Below, one piece after another: positions 28,759 through 41,454 of a DNA stretch of 55,823 nucleotides. The position numbers and the translations under genes are program-made. Numbering within the stretch: the stretch's first letter is position 1; every line of letters starts with the position of its first letter. The DNA is from Odoribacter sp. OttesenSCG-928-L07 (lineage in GTDB: Bacteria; Bacteroidota; Bacteroidia; Bacteroidales; BM520): assembly GCA_030265965.1 (NCBI GenBank), contig JAJDHA010000004.1, positions 1 through 55,823 of the forward strand. The letters run 5' to 3'. The notes under the pieces are model-generated. The model did not search any database and was not told where the DNA came from. It saw only the letters and a list, made by a program, of their open reading frames with translations.

Positions 28759-28770
28759 GTTCTTTGACAT
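28759..28770 (+). promoter_or_regulatory. boxA-like element before 23S
   Basis: GTTCTTTGACAT; same core as in the 16S leader. Confidence 0.65.
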
Positions 28771-28810
28771 ATTGAAAGATAATATAGAAACGAGATCATA
28801 GAATCTCATT

Positions 28811-31706
<2,896 letters not shown>

Positions 31707-31784
31707 ATTAAGTTAAATTAGTTTTTATATTATCTTTCATAAATATGTCGAGTCATAAGAGTATATGACTTAAATGAAATATTG

Positions 31785-31889
<105 letters not shown>

Positions 31890-31897
31890 TTTTTTAT

Positions 31898-31930
31898 AAA
31901 GCCTGCATCGCAAGATGTGGGCTTTTTTTT
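31898..31930 (+). terminator. rrn operon intrinsic terminator
   Basis: AAAGCCTGCATC-GCAA-GATGTGGGCTTTTTTTT: about 10-bp stem, GCAA tetraloop, T8 tract. Confidence 0.9.
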
Positions 31931-32000
31931 GCCCCTAAATCCCCTAACGGGGACTTTTGCCAGGTACTATCCCAAAAAGTGTGTATTAATTCCATTATGT

Positions 32001-32271
32001 CACGAATAACTGTCCACTAATGGCACGAATGAACACGAATGTTTTATTGCACGAATAACTGTCCACTAATGGCACGAATGAACACGAATGATTATGACAC
32101 GAATAACTGTCCACTAATGGCACGAATTTACACGAATGTTTTATTGCACGAATAACTGTCCACTAATGACACGAATGAACACTAATGTTTTATTGCACGA
32201 ATAACTGTCCACTAATGACACGAATTTACACGAATGATTATGTCACGAATAACTGTCCACTAACACGAATA
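32001..32271. repeat. 49-bp tandem repeat array, 6 copies, built from nested CACGAAT heptamers
   Basis: Copies begin at 32001, 32050, 32098, 32147, 32196, 32244 (periods 49/48/49/49/48): CACGAAT-AACTGTC-CACTAAT-GG-CACGAAT-GAA-CACGAAT-GTTTTATTG. Confidence 0.95.
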
Positions 32272-32273
32272 AT

Positions 32274-32288
32274 ATTCCCGTAGGGAAT
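32274..32288. repeat. Mini-hairpin ATTCCC-GTA-GGGAAT
   Basis: Perfect 6-bp arms around a GTA loop. Confidence 0.85.
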
Positions 32289-32325
32289 TTCGACCGGTAA
32301 GACGAATGATGTCACAGACACTCCC

Positions 32326-32344
32326 TGCACGCCGTAGGTGTGCA
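32326..32344. repeat. Mini-hairpin TGCACGCC-GTA-GGTGTGCA
   Basis: 8-bp arms with one G.T pair, GTA loop. Confidence 0.85.
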
Positions 32345-32383
32345 ACGAAAAATATGTTAATTTTGAAAACTATGTAATCCTGT

Positions 32384-33133
32384 CTATAAGAATCCTAAAT
32401 CATATTTTACTTCCGTCAAACACAATCCTTTAGCTGGAACCGAAGCGCCGGCATTTGATCTATTTTTACTTTCAATAATATATCTAAAATCATCAAGAGT
32501 AATTTTGCTCATGCCAATTTCTAACATCGTGCCGCATATTGCTCGAACCATATTTCTAAGAAATCTGTCGGCTGTTATTGTAAAAATGATAATATGTTCT
32601 TGTTGATACCAATGAGCATCCTTTATTACGCAATTGTTAGTTGCAACATCAGTACCGACTTTCGAAAAACAACTGAAATCCAAATATTCTTTCAAAATCT
32701 CGCAAGCTTCATTCATTAAATCAAGATTGAGCTTTGCTGAGAAATGATAGGCAAAATCATTCATAAAAGGATCTTTCTCAGAAATAATTGTGTACTTGTA
32801 AGTCCTTTCAGTTGCTGAAAAACGTGCGTGAATTTCATTATTTTCCGGAATTAATAATTTTTTTATTTTGATATCTTCCGGTAAAATACCATTCAATTTA
32901 TATAAAAAATCATCAGCTTCGTAACTTATCTTTTCATCAATATCAAAATGTAAATAAAAGTCTGATGCATGAACACCTGTATCTGTTCTGCCGCAACCTA
33001 CAACAGGAGTTTCACGTCTCAAAACATACTTTAGCGCTTGTTCTATTTCTGCTTGAACAGTATTAGCATTCGGTTGTATTTGCCAACCATGATATTTTTG
33101 TCCGTTATATTCTAAGTTTAAAAAATATCGCAT
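32384..33133 (-). CDS. truA: tRNA pseudouridine(38-40) synthase TruA
   Basis: MRYFLNLEYNGQKYHGWQIQPNANTVQAEIEQAL; VVGCGRTDTGVHASDFYLHFD; FLRNMVRAICGTMLEIG. Confidence 0.95.
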   Translation of the reverse strand: MRYFLNLEYNGQKYHGWQIQPNANTVQAEIEQALKYVLRRETPVVGCGRTDTGVHASDFYLHFDIDEKISYEADDFLYKLNGILPEDIKIKKLLIPENNEIHARFSATERTYKYTIISEKDPFMNDFAYHFSAKLNLDLMNEACEILKEYLDFSCFSKVGTDVATNNCVIKDAHWYQQEHIIIFTITADRFLRNMVRAICGTMLEIGMSKITLDDFRYIIESKNRSNAGASVPAKGLCLTEVKYDLGFL

Positions 33134-33137
33134 AAAA

Positions 33138-34856
33138 TTACTCTTCAGAAACAGTAGCTATTGATTTGTTAACATTTTGAATGATGTCTCCGATTCTTTC
33201 GTAAGTTGAAAAAATTTCATTTAAGTAATTACTTGCTTGAAATTCGATTTCATTATTTCGAAGCATCTCTGCACTCATTGTTCTCAATTTATCTCGTTTA
33301 TTGTTAATCTTTGCCTCAATTTCATTACCGGGAATAAGATCTATTTTATGATAATCTGCTGATAAGTTGTTTTCCATATTCAAAAATGCTTCTTCAATAT
33401 ATTTCGACATAATTAACAGCTCCTCAGTAACTTCTTCTTTGAAATTAATTTTGTTTTTGTACTTTGATAAAATAACTTTATAAAATTGGTAACATCTGTC
33501 GGCAATACGTTCTATTTCATCAATTATTTTTAACATTGCGATGATTCTGTCTGAAACCGCTGAGCTTATTTCAGATTGCTTTGTGATACTTGCAAGATAT
33601 TTACTTATTTCGAGTAACATTCTGTCGGAAATCTCTTCATACTTTTGCATCTTATCGCCAAATTGAATAAGATGTTTTTCATTATCAACTGTCAATAATT
33701 CAGGTAATATCACGATCATTTTCTTAGTTTGTTGCGCCATAAAAACGATTTCTTTTTTTGCCTGAATTGTTGCCAACTCGCTGGTATTTACTATACCTTG
33801 TGAAATATACTTCAATCGGAATGTCTCGTCGGTATCTTTATCTCTAATAATCCAACTTACAAATTTTGCAATTGAATTAGTGAACCAGATGAGAACAAAG
33901 GTGTTTATGATATTGAATGAAGTATGGAATATTGATAATGCGATTGGAATTGCAAGTCGAACTTCCGGATTGCTCGGATCTCCGAAAGCGGAAACTCCTG
34001 ATGATTTTTCGATAAAGAAATCTATTGCATTAAGGAAAGGGAAGAACAGCAGTAGCATCCATAATACTCCGAAGCAATTGAAGATAAAGTGAGCAAATGC
34101 GGCTCGTTTGGCGGATATGTTTCCTACGAGTGCTGCAATGTTGGCTGTAATTGTTGTTCCGATATTTTCTCCGAGAACCATTGCTGCTCCACACTCAAAA
34201 GGTAAAACGCCATTAAAACATAGTACCAAAGTAAGCGCCATTGTAGCACTTGATGATTGAAGTATTATTGTTAACAGCGAACCAATTAAAACGAAAATAA
34301 TTATTGATAAATAACCTTTGTCGGTCCAATTAGCTAAAAATGCAAAAGTATCAGGATTAGATTGTATGTCAGGTATTGAATCTTTTAAAAATTCAAGTCC
34401 GATAAATAAAAGTCCGAAACCAATTACTAATTCTCCGATTGAACGTTGTTTGTCTTTTTTAGAGAACAAGAAGGGTAGAGCTAATCCCATCAAAGGCAGT
34501 GATATTGTTGCCATTGAGACTTTAAAACCGAGCAATGATATGAGCCAAGCAGTAACTGTTGTTCCGATATTTGCGCCCATAATAACACTTATCGCAGCAG
34601 TCAACGACATTAATCCGGCATTAACAAAACTAATTACCATCACCGTTGATGCAGATGATGATTGAATTACGGTTGTAATAAGAAATCCGGTAAAAATACC
34701 TTTGAATCTATTAGATGTCATTCGGTATAAAATCGAGCGCATTTTACTTCCTGCAACTTTTTGCAACGAGTCGCTCATCATTTTAATACCGAAAAGAAAT
34801 AAACAAAGAGAGCCGGCAAGTTTAAGAATTATGGTTATTATGTCGAAAGTATTCAT
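33138..34856 (-). CDS. Na/Pi cotransporter family protein with C-terminal PhoU-like region (copy 1)
   Basis: TVIQSSSASTVMVISFVNAGLMSL, GANIGTTVTAWLIS, LQSSSATMALTLVL, GENIGTTITANIAALVGN; helical C-terminal region. Confidence 0.92.
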   Translation of the reverse strand: MNTFDIITIILKLAGSLCLFLFGIKMMSDSLQKVAGSKMRSILYRMTSNRFKGIFTGFLITTVIQSSSASTVMVISFVNAGLMSLTAAISVIMGANIGTTVTAWLISLLGFKVSMATISLPLMGLALPFLFSKKDKQRSIGELVIGFGLLFIGLEFLKDSIPDIQSNPDTFAFLANWTDKGYLSIIIFVLIGSLLTIILQSSSATMALTLVLCFNGVLPFECGAAMVLGENIGTTITANIAALVGNISAKRAAFAHFIFNCFGVLWMLLLFFPFLNAIDFFIEKSSGVSAFGDPSNPEVRLAIPIALSIFHTSFNIINTFVLIWFTNSIAKFVSWIIRDKDTDETFRLKYISQGIVNTSELATIQAKKEIVFMAQQTKKMIVILPELLTVDNEKHLIQFGDKMQKYEEISDRMLLEISKYLASITKQSEISSAVSDRIIAMLKIIDEIERIADRCYQFYKVILSKYKNKINFKEEVTEELLIMSKYIEEAFLNMENNLSADYHKIDLIPGNEIEAKINNKRDKLRTMSAEMLRNNEIEFQASNYLNEIFSTYERIGDIIQNVNKSIATVSEE

Positions 34857-34869
34857 TTATCTCTTTAAT

Positions 34870-36585
34870 TTATTCTTTTACAGTAGCTATTGATTTGTTA
34901 ACATTTTGAATGATATCACCGATTCTTTCGTAAGTAGAAAAAATCTCGTTTAAAGAACTACTTGCTTCAAAGCTGATTTCATTATTGCGAATCATTTCAG
35001 CGTTCATAGTTCTTAAATCATCTCTTTGCTCATTGATTTTCTTTTCAATATTATTTCCGGGTGCAAGATCAATTTTATGATAATCTTCAGATAAATTTTT
35101 CATCATATTGCTGTATGCCTCCTGAGTATATTCAACCATCACCAATAATTCTTTTGTAACAGCTTCATTAAAAGTGATTTTCTTATTAATCTTAGCTGAA
35201 ATTTCTCTGTAGAATTGATAACATCTGTCGGCAATACGTTCAATTTCATCAATAATTTTAAGCATAGCAATGATTCTATCTGCTACAGCCGCACTGACTT
35301 CAGAACTTTTTGTAATGCTTGCAAGATATTTACTTATTTCAAGTAACATTCTATCAGAAATTTCCTCATACTTGTCCATTTTAATTCCTAATGGCTTAAG
35401 GTCTTTTTCATTGTCAGTAGTTAGTAATTGTGGCAACATAACAATCATTTTATTGGTTTGTTGAGCCATAAATACTATTTCTTTTTTAGCTTGAATTGTA
35501 GCTAACTCGCTCGTATTCATCATTCCTTGAGTAATATATTTCAAACGGAAACTTTCGTCGCTGTTTTTATCTTTAATAACCCAAGTTACAAGTTTTGCAA
35601 TTGAATCTGTAAACCAAATAAGAATAAAAGTATTGATAAGATTAAAAGCTGTATGGAATATAGAAAGTGCTATTGGTATTGCAAGTCTAACAGCTTCTAA
35701 ATTAGGATCTCCGAAAGCAGATACTCCTGTTGACTTAACGATGAAATAATCGATTCCGCGTAAGAATGGAAAAAATACTATTAGCATCCATATTACACCT
35801 ATTAAGTTAAATAATGTATGAGCAAATGCGGCTCGTCTTGCTGAAATATTCCCGACAAGTGCTGCAATATTCGCTGTAATTGTTGTTCCGATATTTTCTC
35901 CGAGAACCATTGCAGCTCCACATTCAAAAGGTAAAATGCCATTAAAACAAAGTACCAATGTCAACGCCATCGTTGCACTTGATGATTGCAGAACAATTGT
36001 GAGAATAGTTCCTATCAACACAAAAATTAAAATGGACCAATATCCGTTGTTAGTTAAATTGCCCAAAAAATTAAAAAATTCCGGATTAGATTGAATGTCA
36101 GGGATGGAAGTCTTTAAATATTCCAAACCGATAAACAATATTCCAAAACCGATAATTAATTCACCTATTGAGCGTTGTTTGTCTTTTTTTGAAAATAAGA
36201 ATGGAAGAGCAATCCCCATCAGTGGCAACGATAAAGTAGCCATTGAAACTTTAAATCCTAATAAAGATATGAGCCACGCAGTAACTGTCGTTCCGATGTT
36301 TGCTCCCATTATTACGCCAATTGCCGCTGTTAATGACATCAATCCTGCATTTACAAAGCTGATAACCATTACTGTAGAAGCAGAAGAGGATTGAATGACA
36401 GAAGTGACAAGAATTCCTGTAAAAACACCTTTAAATCTATTTGATGTCATTGAGTATAAAATCGAACGCATTTTACTTCCGGCAACTTTCTGAAGAGAAT
36501 CGCTCATCATTTTTATACCAAACAGAAACATACAGAGTGAGCCTGCAAGTTTGAGAATCAGTGTTATAATTTCAAAAGTGTTCAT
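34870..36585 (-). CDS. Na/Pi cotransporter family protein with C-terminal PhoU-like region (copy 2)
   Basis: Same motifs and near-identical layout as the adjacent ORF. Confidence 0.92.
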   Translation of the reverse strand: MNTFEIITLILKLAGSLCMFLFGIKMMSDSLQKVAGSKMRSILYSMTSNRFKGVFTGILVTSVIQSSSASTVMVISFVNAGLMSLTAAIGVIMGANIGTTVTAWLISLLGFKVSMATLSLPLMGIALPFLFSKKDKQRSIGELIIGFGILFIGLEYLKTSIPDIQSNPEFFNFLGNLTNNGYWSILIFVLIGTILTIVLQSSSATMALTLVLCFNGILPFECGAAMVLGENIGTTITANIAALVGNISARRAAFAHTLFNLIGVIWMLIVFFPFLRGIDYFIVKSTGVSAFGDPNLEAVRLAIPIALSIFHTAFNLINTFILIWFTDSIAKLVTWVIKDKNSDESFRLKYITQGMMNTSELATIQAKKEIVFMAQQTNKMIVMLPQLLTTDNEKDLKPLGIKMDKYEEISDRMLLEISKYLASITKSSEVSAAVADRIIAMLKIIDEIERIADRCYQFYREISAKINKKITFNEAVTKELLVMVEYTQEAYSNMMKNLSEDYHKIDLAPGNNIEKKINEQRDDLRTMNAEMIRNNEISFEASSSLNEIFSTYERIGDIIQNVNKSIATVKE

Positions 36586-36834
36586 TCTTTACGGTTTTCG
36601 TTTAAAAAAAATACCACACGCAAAAGTAATAAAAAATGATATAAAAATTTCAACTGTTAATAACTTTTGAAAAGTTTATATGACGTTTTGTAACTTGATG
36701 ATAGTGATTAAAATAAAAAAAGTTTGATCTGCTGTTTAGTTTATTTGTTATGGATTACAAAATAATTAAATAATAAATGTCTATTTTTCAATAAAATCTT
36801 TTTCTTATATTTGCAAGTTATAAAAGAAAAGAGT

Positions 36835-38820
36835 ATGAATATCTATCGTAAATTAAGTAATGAGGAAATCAAGGATTTAGAAGATAAAGGTTGTCGTTGT
36901 AAAGACTGGTCATTAATATCTGTTGGTGACGGTTTTTCAACAGTAAATATTCGTAACACGAATTTTTCGGGCGAAATTTTTATGGGAAGATTTGATAAAG
37001 AATTTGTTTTACCCGGAAATGTTACTCGACAGTCAGGAATCTCAAATGCAACAATCCATAATTGTAGAATTGGCGATAATGTTTGTATTAATCAAGTTCG
37101 TAGCTATCTTGCAAATTATATTATTGAAGATGATGTGTTGATTGATAATGTGGATATTATGTCTGTTGAAAATGAAACAAGTTTTGGTAACGGAGCATCT
37201 TTATCTGTAATGTGCGAGATGGGTGGTAGAAATGTGAAAATTTTTGATCATTTGTCGGCACAAGTTGCATACGTACTTGCCATGTACAGAGATAGAAATT
37301 CTACGATTGATATCTTAAACCAACTTATTGATGATTATTCTGCATCAGTAACGTCTTCAATTGGAACTATTGGAAAAAGTTCTAAAATAGTGAGTTGTAA
37401 GGTTATTAAGAATGTAAAAATTGGACCTTTTGCTACTATTGATAATGTTTTTAGATTGCAAAACGGTACAGTTAATAGTTGCCAAGATGCACCAACTTAT
37501 GTTGGATTAGGTGTTATTGCTGAGGATTTTATTGTTTCGCGTGGAAGTAAGATTTCCGATAGCGCATTACTTATTAATTGTTTTGTTGGAGAAGCATGTG
37601 TATTGGGTAAACAATATTCTGCAGAGAACTCACTTTTCTTTGCAAATTGCGTGGGTTATCATGGCGAGGCATGTTCTATTTTTGCCGGACCGTTTACTGT
37701 AACACATCATAAAAGTACATTGTTGATTGCAGGTCAATTTTCATTTATGAATGCCGGAAGTGGTTCAAACCAAAGTAATCATTTGTATAAATTAGGTCCT
37801 GTTCATCAAGGTATTTTGGAGAGAGGAGCTAAAACTGCTTCAGATTCATATATTATGTGGCCTGCGAAAATCGGTCCGTTTACTGTTGTAACCGGTAGAC
37901 ATACAAGTAATGCAGATACTTCCGATTTGCCGTTTTCATATCTTTTAGAAAATAATGATGAAAGTATTTTAATACCCGGAATCAACTTAAAAAGTGTTGG
38001 AACCATTAGAGATGCACAGAAATGGCCGCAACGAGATAAACGAACGAAGGCAAATTCTCTCGATTGTATCAACTTCAACCTGTTGAGTCCGTTTACAATC
38101 CATAGAATGTATAAAGCATTAGAAATTCTTGATGATTTGCAAAATATTTCCGGTACAGCCTCTCAATGGTATGCCTATAGAAGTACAAAAATTAAAAATA
38201 CAAGTCTTAATAAAGGAAGAAATCTTTATAAAATTGCAATTATAAAGTTTTTAGGTAACTCTTTAATTAGTCGTATTGAAAATGCTGATATTAAATCAAA
38301 TGAAGATTTAATTAATGTCTTAAAACCTGATACCGAAATTGGTAATGGTGTTTGGATTGATTTGGCTGGATTGATATCTCCAAAAAGTGAAATTCAAAGA
38401 CTTTTAGATGAAATTGAAACCAATAATTTATCTCTTGAAGATATCAATACTAAATTTAAGGAAATTCATAATAATTATTATGTTTTTGAATGGACATGGG
38501 CTCTAAACCGAATTGAGGAGTACTTTGATAAGCATTATTCTGAAATAACTATCAAGGACGTTATTAAGCTTGTGATGGAATGGAAAAAAGCAGTAGTAAG
38601 TCTTGATAATATGATTTATGAAGATGCAAAGAAAGAATTTGATACTTTATCCAAGACAGGTTTTGGCGCTGATGGTGAAGATGATGTATGTGATTTGGAT
38701 TTCGAAAGTGTGAGAGGTAATTTTGAAAGTAACAAATTTGTTAAAGAAGTACTTTGTCACATTGAAAAGAAAACGCAATTAGGTGATAAAATTATTGATA
38801 AACTGCAAAAAATCCATTAA
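36835..38820 (+). CDS. DUF4954-like conserved Bacteroidota protein with left-handed beta-helix-like repeats (ORF track start 36811)
   Basis: MNIYRKLSNEEIKDLEDKGCRCKDWSLISV; hexapeptide-like turns (GDNVCINQV, DDVLIDNVDI); TATATTTG promoter element at 36806-36813 makes the upstream start unlikely. Confidence 0.75.
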   Translation: MNIYRKLSNEEIKDLEDKGCRCKDWSLISVGDGFSTVNIRNTNFSGEIFMGRFDKEFVLPGNVTRQSGISNATIHNCRIGDNVCINQVRSYLANYIIEDDVLIDNVDIMSVENETSFGNGASLSVMCEMGGRNVKIFDHLSAQVAYVLAMYRDRNSTIDILNQLIDDYSASVTSSIGTIGKSSKIVSCKVIKNVKIGPFATIDNVFRLQNGTVNSCQDAPTYVGLGVIAEDFIVSRGSKISDSALLINCFVGEACVLGKQYSAENSLFFANCVGYHGEACSIFAGPFTVTHHKSTLLIAGQFSFMNAGSGSNQSNHLYKLGPVHQGILERGAKTASDSYIMWPAKIGPFTVVTGRHTSNADTSDLPFSYLLENNDESILIPGINLKSVGTIRDAQKWPQRDKRTKANSLDCINFNLLSPFTIHRMYKALEILDDLQNISGTASQWYAYRSTKIKNTSLNKGRNLYKIAIIKFLGNSLISRIENADIKSNEDLINVLKPDTEIGNGVWIDLAGLISPKSEIQRLLDEIETNNLSLEDINTKFKEIHNNYYVFEWTWALNRIEEYFDKHYSEITIKDVIKLVMEWKKAVVSLDNMIYEDAKKEFDTLSKTGFGADGEDDVCDLDFESVRGNFESNKFVKEVLCHIEKKTQLGDKIIDKLQKIH

Positions 38821-38825
38821 CTAAA

Positions 38826-39938
38826 ATGAAAATAGGGTTTGATGCTAAGAGAGCATTTTGTAATAGTAGTGGATTAGGTAATTATAGTAGAAATATAATT
38901 TCAGCTATAAATGAGTTTTATCCTCAGAATGATTATAGTTTGTTTACTCCCAGCATCAAGAAATACAGCGATTTCGCAAAAAATATCAATGCAGAAATTA
39001 TTACGCCGAAATCAATTTGGAATTATTTCCCCTCATTATGGAGGTCGGTTTTTTTAAGCTCAATTATTAAAAAATATGATATTGATATTTTTCACGGATT
39101 AAGTAATGAGCTGCCACCGGGAATTATTAAAGAAAAAAGTAAGAAAGTTGTAACTATCCATGATTTAATTTTCCTTAGACATCCTGAGTTGTTTGGGCCT
39201 ATAAACAGTTTTATTTATAAATATAAAACGAATTATGCTATTACTCACGCAGATGCCATAATCGCAGTTAGCAATCAAACAAAATATGATTTAATGGAAT
39301 TTTTTCATATTCCGGGAAATAAAATCTCAGTAATATATCAACCATGTAATCCATATTTTCTTTCAGAACTTGATGAAAATTACGCTTTAACAGTAAAACA
39401 AAATTATCATCTTCCCGAAAAATTTATTTTATCAGTAGGTAATATTGAAGAACGAAAAAATATTTATTCTGTTTTAAAGGCAATTCATTTGCACAATATT
39501 GATATTCCGTTGTATATAATTGGAAGAAAAACAGATTATGTGAATTTTCTGAAAGGTTATATTAAATTAAATAATATTCAAAATGTTCATTTTTTGCATT
39601 CAGTTAATACAATGGAATTAAAAGTGTTCTATCATTTAGCTGAATTATTAATTTATCCATCTATCTTTGAGGGTTTTGGAATTCCTTTAATAGAAGCTTT
39701 GTCGTGTAACACTCCTGTAATAACAAATAAAGACGGATGTTTTCAAGAAGCTGCCGGAAACGGAGGATATTATGTTGATGTGAAAAATATTGATGAACTT
39801 GCAGATGCAATGACAAAAATGCTTGAAGATAATGCATTGAGAGATAAACTAGTCAAAGAAGGTAAGGAGCATATAAAGAAATTCGACAGACAAGTTATTG
39901 CTTCAAATATTATTGACTTGTATGAAAGTCTGTTATAA
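38826..39938 (+). CDS. Glycosyltransferase family 4 (GT-B)
   Basis: KIGFDAKRAFCNSSGLGNYSRNII; DIFHGLSNELP; HADAIIAVSNQTKYDL; SVGNIEERKNIYSVLKAI; IYPSIFEGFGIPLIEALSCNTPVIT. Confidence 0.9.
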   Translation: MKIGFDAKRAFCNSSGLGNYSRNIISAINEFYPQNDYSLFTPSIKKYSDFAKNINAEIITPKSIWNYFPSLWRSVFLSSIIKKYDIDIFHGLSNELPPGIIKEKSKKVVTIHDLIFLRHPELFGPINSFIYKYKTNYAITHADAIIAVSNQTKYDLMEFFHIPGNKISVIYQPCNPYFLSELDENYALTVKQNYHLPEKFILSVGNIEERKNIYSVLKAIHLHNIDIPLYIIGRKTDYVNFLKGYIKLNNIQNVHFLHSVNTMELKVFYHLAELLIYPSIFEGFGIPLIEALSCNTPVITNKDGCFQEAAGNGGYYVDVKNIDELADAMTKMLEDNALRDKLVKEGKEHIKKFDRQVIASNIIDLYESLL

Positions 39939-40758
39939 ACTTTGCAACTTTTTCTAATTGTTCAATAGGGGTTGATGTAGCTCCTGAAATACCAACGAAA
40001 TCACAGTCTGTAAACCAACTTTTTTGAATATCATTTACAGATGATATTAAATGTGAATTTGGATTTGCTGTCTTGCAAATTGAGAATAACGATTTCCCAT
40101 TAGATGAATTTTCCCCGGAAACAAAAATAACGATTTCTTGTTGTTTGCAAAATTCCTTTAATACATCGATACGTTTATGTACTGATGCACAGATGCTATT
40201 GACAGCATTTACTTTTACACCATTATCTTCAATTTGTTTGATGATATTTTCAAATGCATCAGGAATCATAGTAGTTTGACTGTAAAGAGTAATTTCAGTT
40301 AATTCGTTAATGTTATTGATTTGTTCAATATTATCGAAAACAATAGCGTCATTATTAATGTTTCCAATAATTCCAATTATTTCAGGATGAGTTTTTTTTC
40401 CGTAAATGTAAATTTTTTCACCGTTGTGATAAGAATTGATGACCTTTTGTTGAAGTTGTTTTACAATAGGACAAGTTGCATCAAGAATATCATTATGATT
40501 GTTTTTTGTTATTTTGTATGAAGTTTCAGGTTCGCCATGAGCTCTAAATAAAATAACACTATCGTTTATTATAGGTAAATCATTGTGATGAATGATTTTC
40601 ATTCCATTGTCTTTCAATAGTTTCATTTCTTCATCATTATGCACCAATTCTCCCAAACAAAATAATGTTTCATTTTTCTGTAAATGTTCTTTTGCAGTTT
40701 CTATTGCTTTTGTTACGCCAAAGCAAAATCCGGCATTGTTATCGATTGTGATTTTCAT
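39910..40758 (-). CDS. ispH: 4-hydroxy-3-methylbut-2-enyl diphosphate reductase
   Basis: AGFCFGVTKAIETAKEHL; LGELVHN; HGEP; DATCPIVKQLQ; NSICASVHKR; GISGATSTP; three Fe-S cysteine positions present. Confidence 0.92.
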   Translation of the reverse strand: MKITIDNNAGFCFGVTKAIETAKEHLQKNETLFCLGELVHNDEEMKLLKDNGMKIIHHNDLPIINDSVILFRAHGEPETSYKITKNNHNDILDATCPIVKQLQQKVINSYHNGEKIYIYGKKTHPEIIGIIGNINNDAIVFDNIEQINNINELTEITLYSQTTMIPDAFENIIKQIEDNGVKVNAVNSICASVHKRIDVLKEFCKQQEIVIFVSGENSSNGKSLFSICKTANPNSHLISSVNDIQKSWFTDCDFVGISGATSTPIEQLEKVAKFITDFHTSQ

Positions 40759-40768
40759 TTCTTAATTC

Positions 40769-41428
40769 CTATATTTCTAAATTAACATAATAACATTCCT
40801 TTTCAGTAAATACAATATTTACCAATCTTAGTAAAATAAAGTCGGTTAATAGTTTTTGAGCTTTGTATCTTGAAATATCGCAGATTTTGCAAACTTTACT
40901 TAATGTGATTTTTTTATGTTCATCTAAATACTTCAACAATTTAGCTTCGGTCTCACCATAATTAATTTTTGTTTCAATGTTATTTGCTTTAGCTTTCCAA
41001 ACATCAATCATTACTTTGTTTACAAGAATATTTTGATCGTTAACTCTGATATATGCTAACCATTTTCCATTGTGGCTAAGAGCTTTAATAGGTTTTTTAT
41101 CTGATTTAGGAATTATTATTTCAATTATTGTTTTCCCTTCAATTTTCCATTCCTTTAAAGAAAATGGAACTTCCGGTGTGCAATACATTTTAGCTGCTGC
41201 CTCAGCCATATAAATTTCCTCACCCGTTCTTACACCTGTAATCGAACCATTATCTTTAACACCCAACAAAAGACTTCCTCCATCAGTATTTGCAAATGCT
41301 GCAAAAGATCGCGCAATCTTCTTTGCATCAGAGATTTCAAATTTGAAATCCTGATGCTGATTCTCGCCTAATGCAATTCGTTCAAGAATCTTAGACTTCT
41401 TTATGTTGTACACCTGCATCATTCTCAA
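40769..41428 (-). CDS. AlbA/Schlafen-like ATP-binding protein with C-terminal winged-helix-like region
   Basis: GENQHQDFKFEISDAKKIARSFAAFANTDGGSLLLGVKDNGSITGV; real start probably the ATG at 41422 or 41419 rather than TTG 41428. Confidence 0.8.
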   Translation of the reverse strand: MRMMQVYNIKKSKILERIALGENQHQDFKFEISDAKKIARSFAAFANTDGGSLLLGVKDNGSITGVRTGEEIYMAEAAAKMYCTPEVPFSLKEWKIEGKTIIEIIIPKSDKKPIKALSHNGKWLAYIRVNDQNILVNKVMIDVWKAKANNIETKINYGETEAKLLKYLDEHKKITLSKVCKICDISRYKAQKLLTDFILLRLVNIVFTEKECYYVNLEI

Positions 41429-41448
41429 TTCTCAATTCTCAATTCTCA
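41421..41448. repeat. Heptanucleotide tandem array ATTCTCA x4
   Basis: (ATTCTCA)4 then ATTCA; fills nearly the whole spacer between two minus-strand genes. Confidence 0.95.
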
Positions 41449-41454
41449 ATTCAA

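Noticed and set aside
31931-31975. CCCCTAAATCCCCTAACGGGGACTTT as a second terminator
   Set aside because: Short CCCC-TAAC-GGGG stem without a clear T-tract; the strong GCAA-loop terminator lies immediately upstream. More likely an intergenic repeat remnant.
32001-32271. Possible CRISPR array
   Set aside because: Units are tandem with no unique spacers; internal linkers repeat (GTTTTATTG/GATTATG); no cas genes in the window.
36835-40758. Polysaccharide/surface-glycan biosynthesis locus
   Set aside because: Only one glycosyltransferase plus a DUF4954-like protein next to ispH; no flippase, polymerase or sugar-nucleotide genes.
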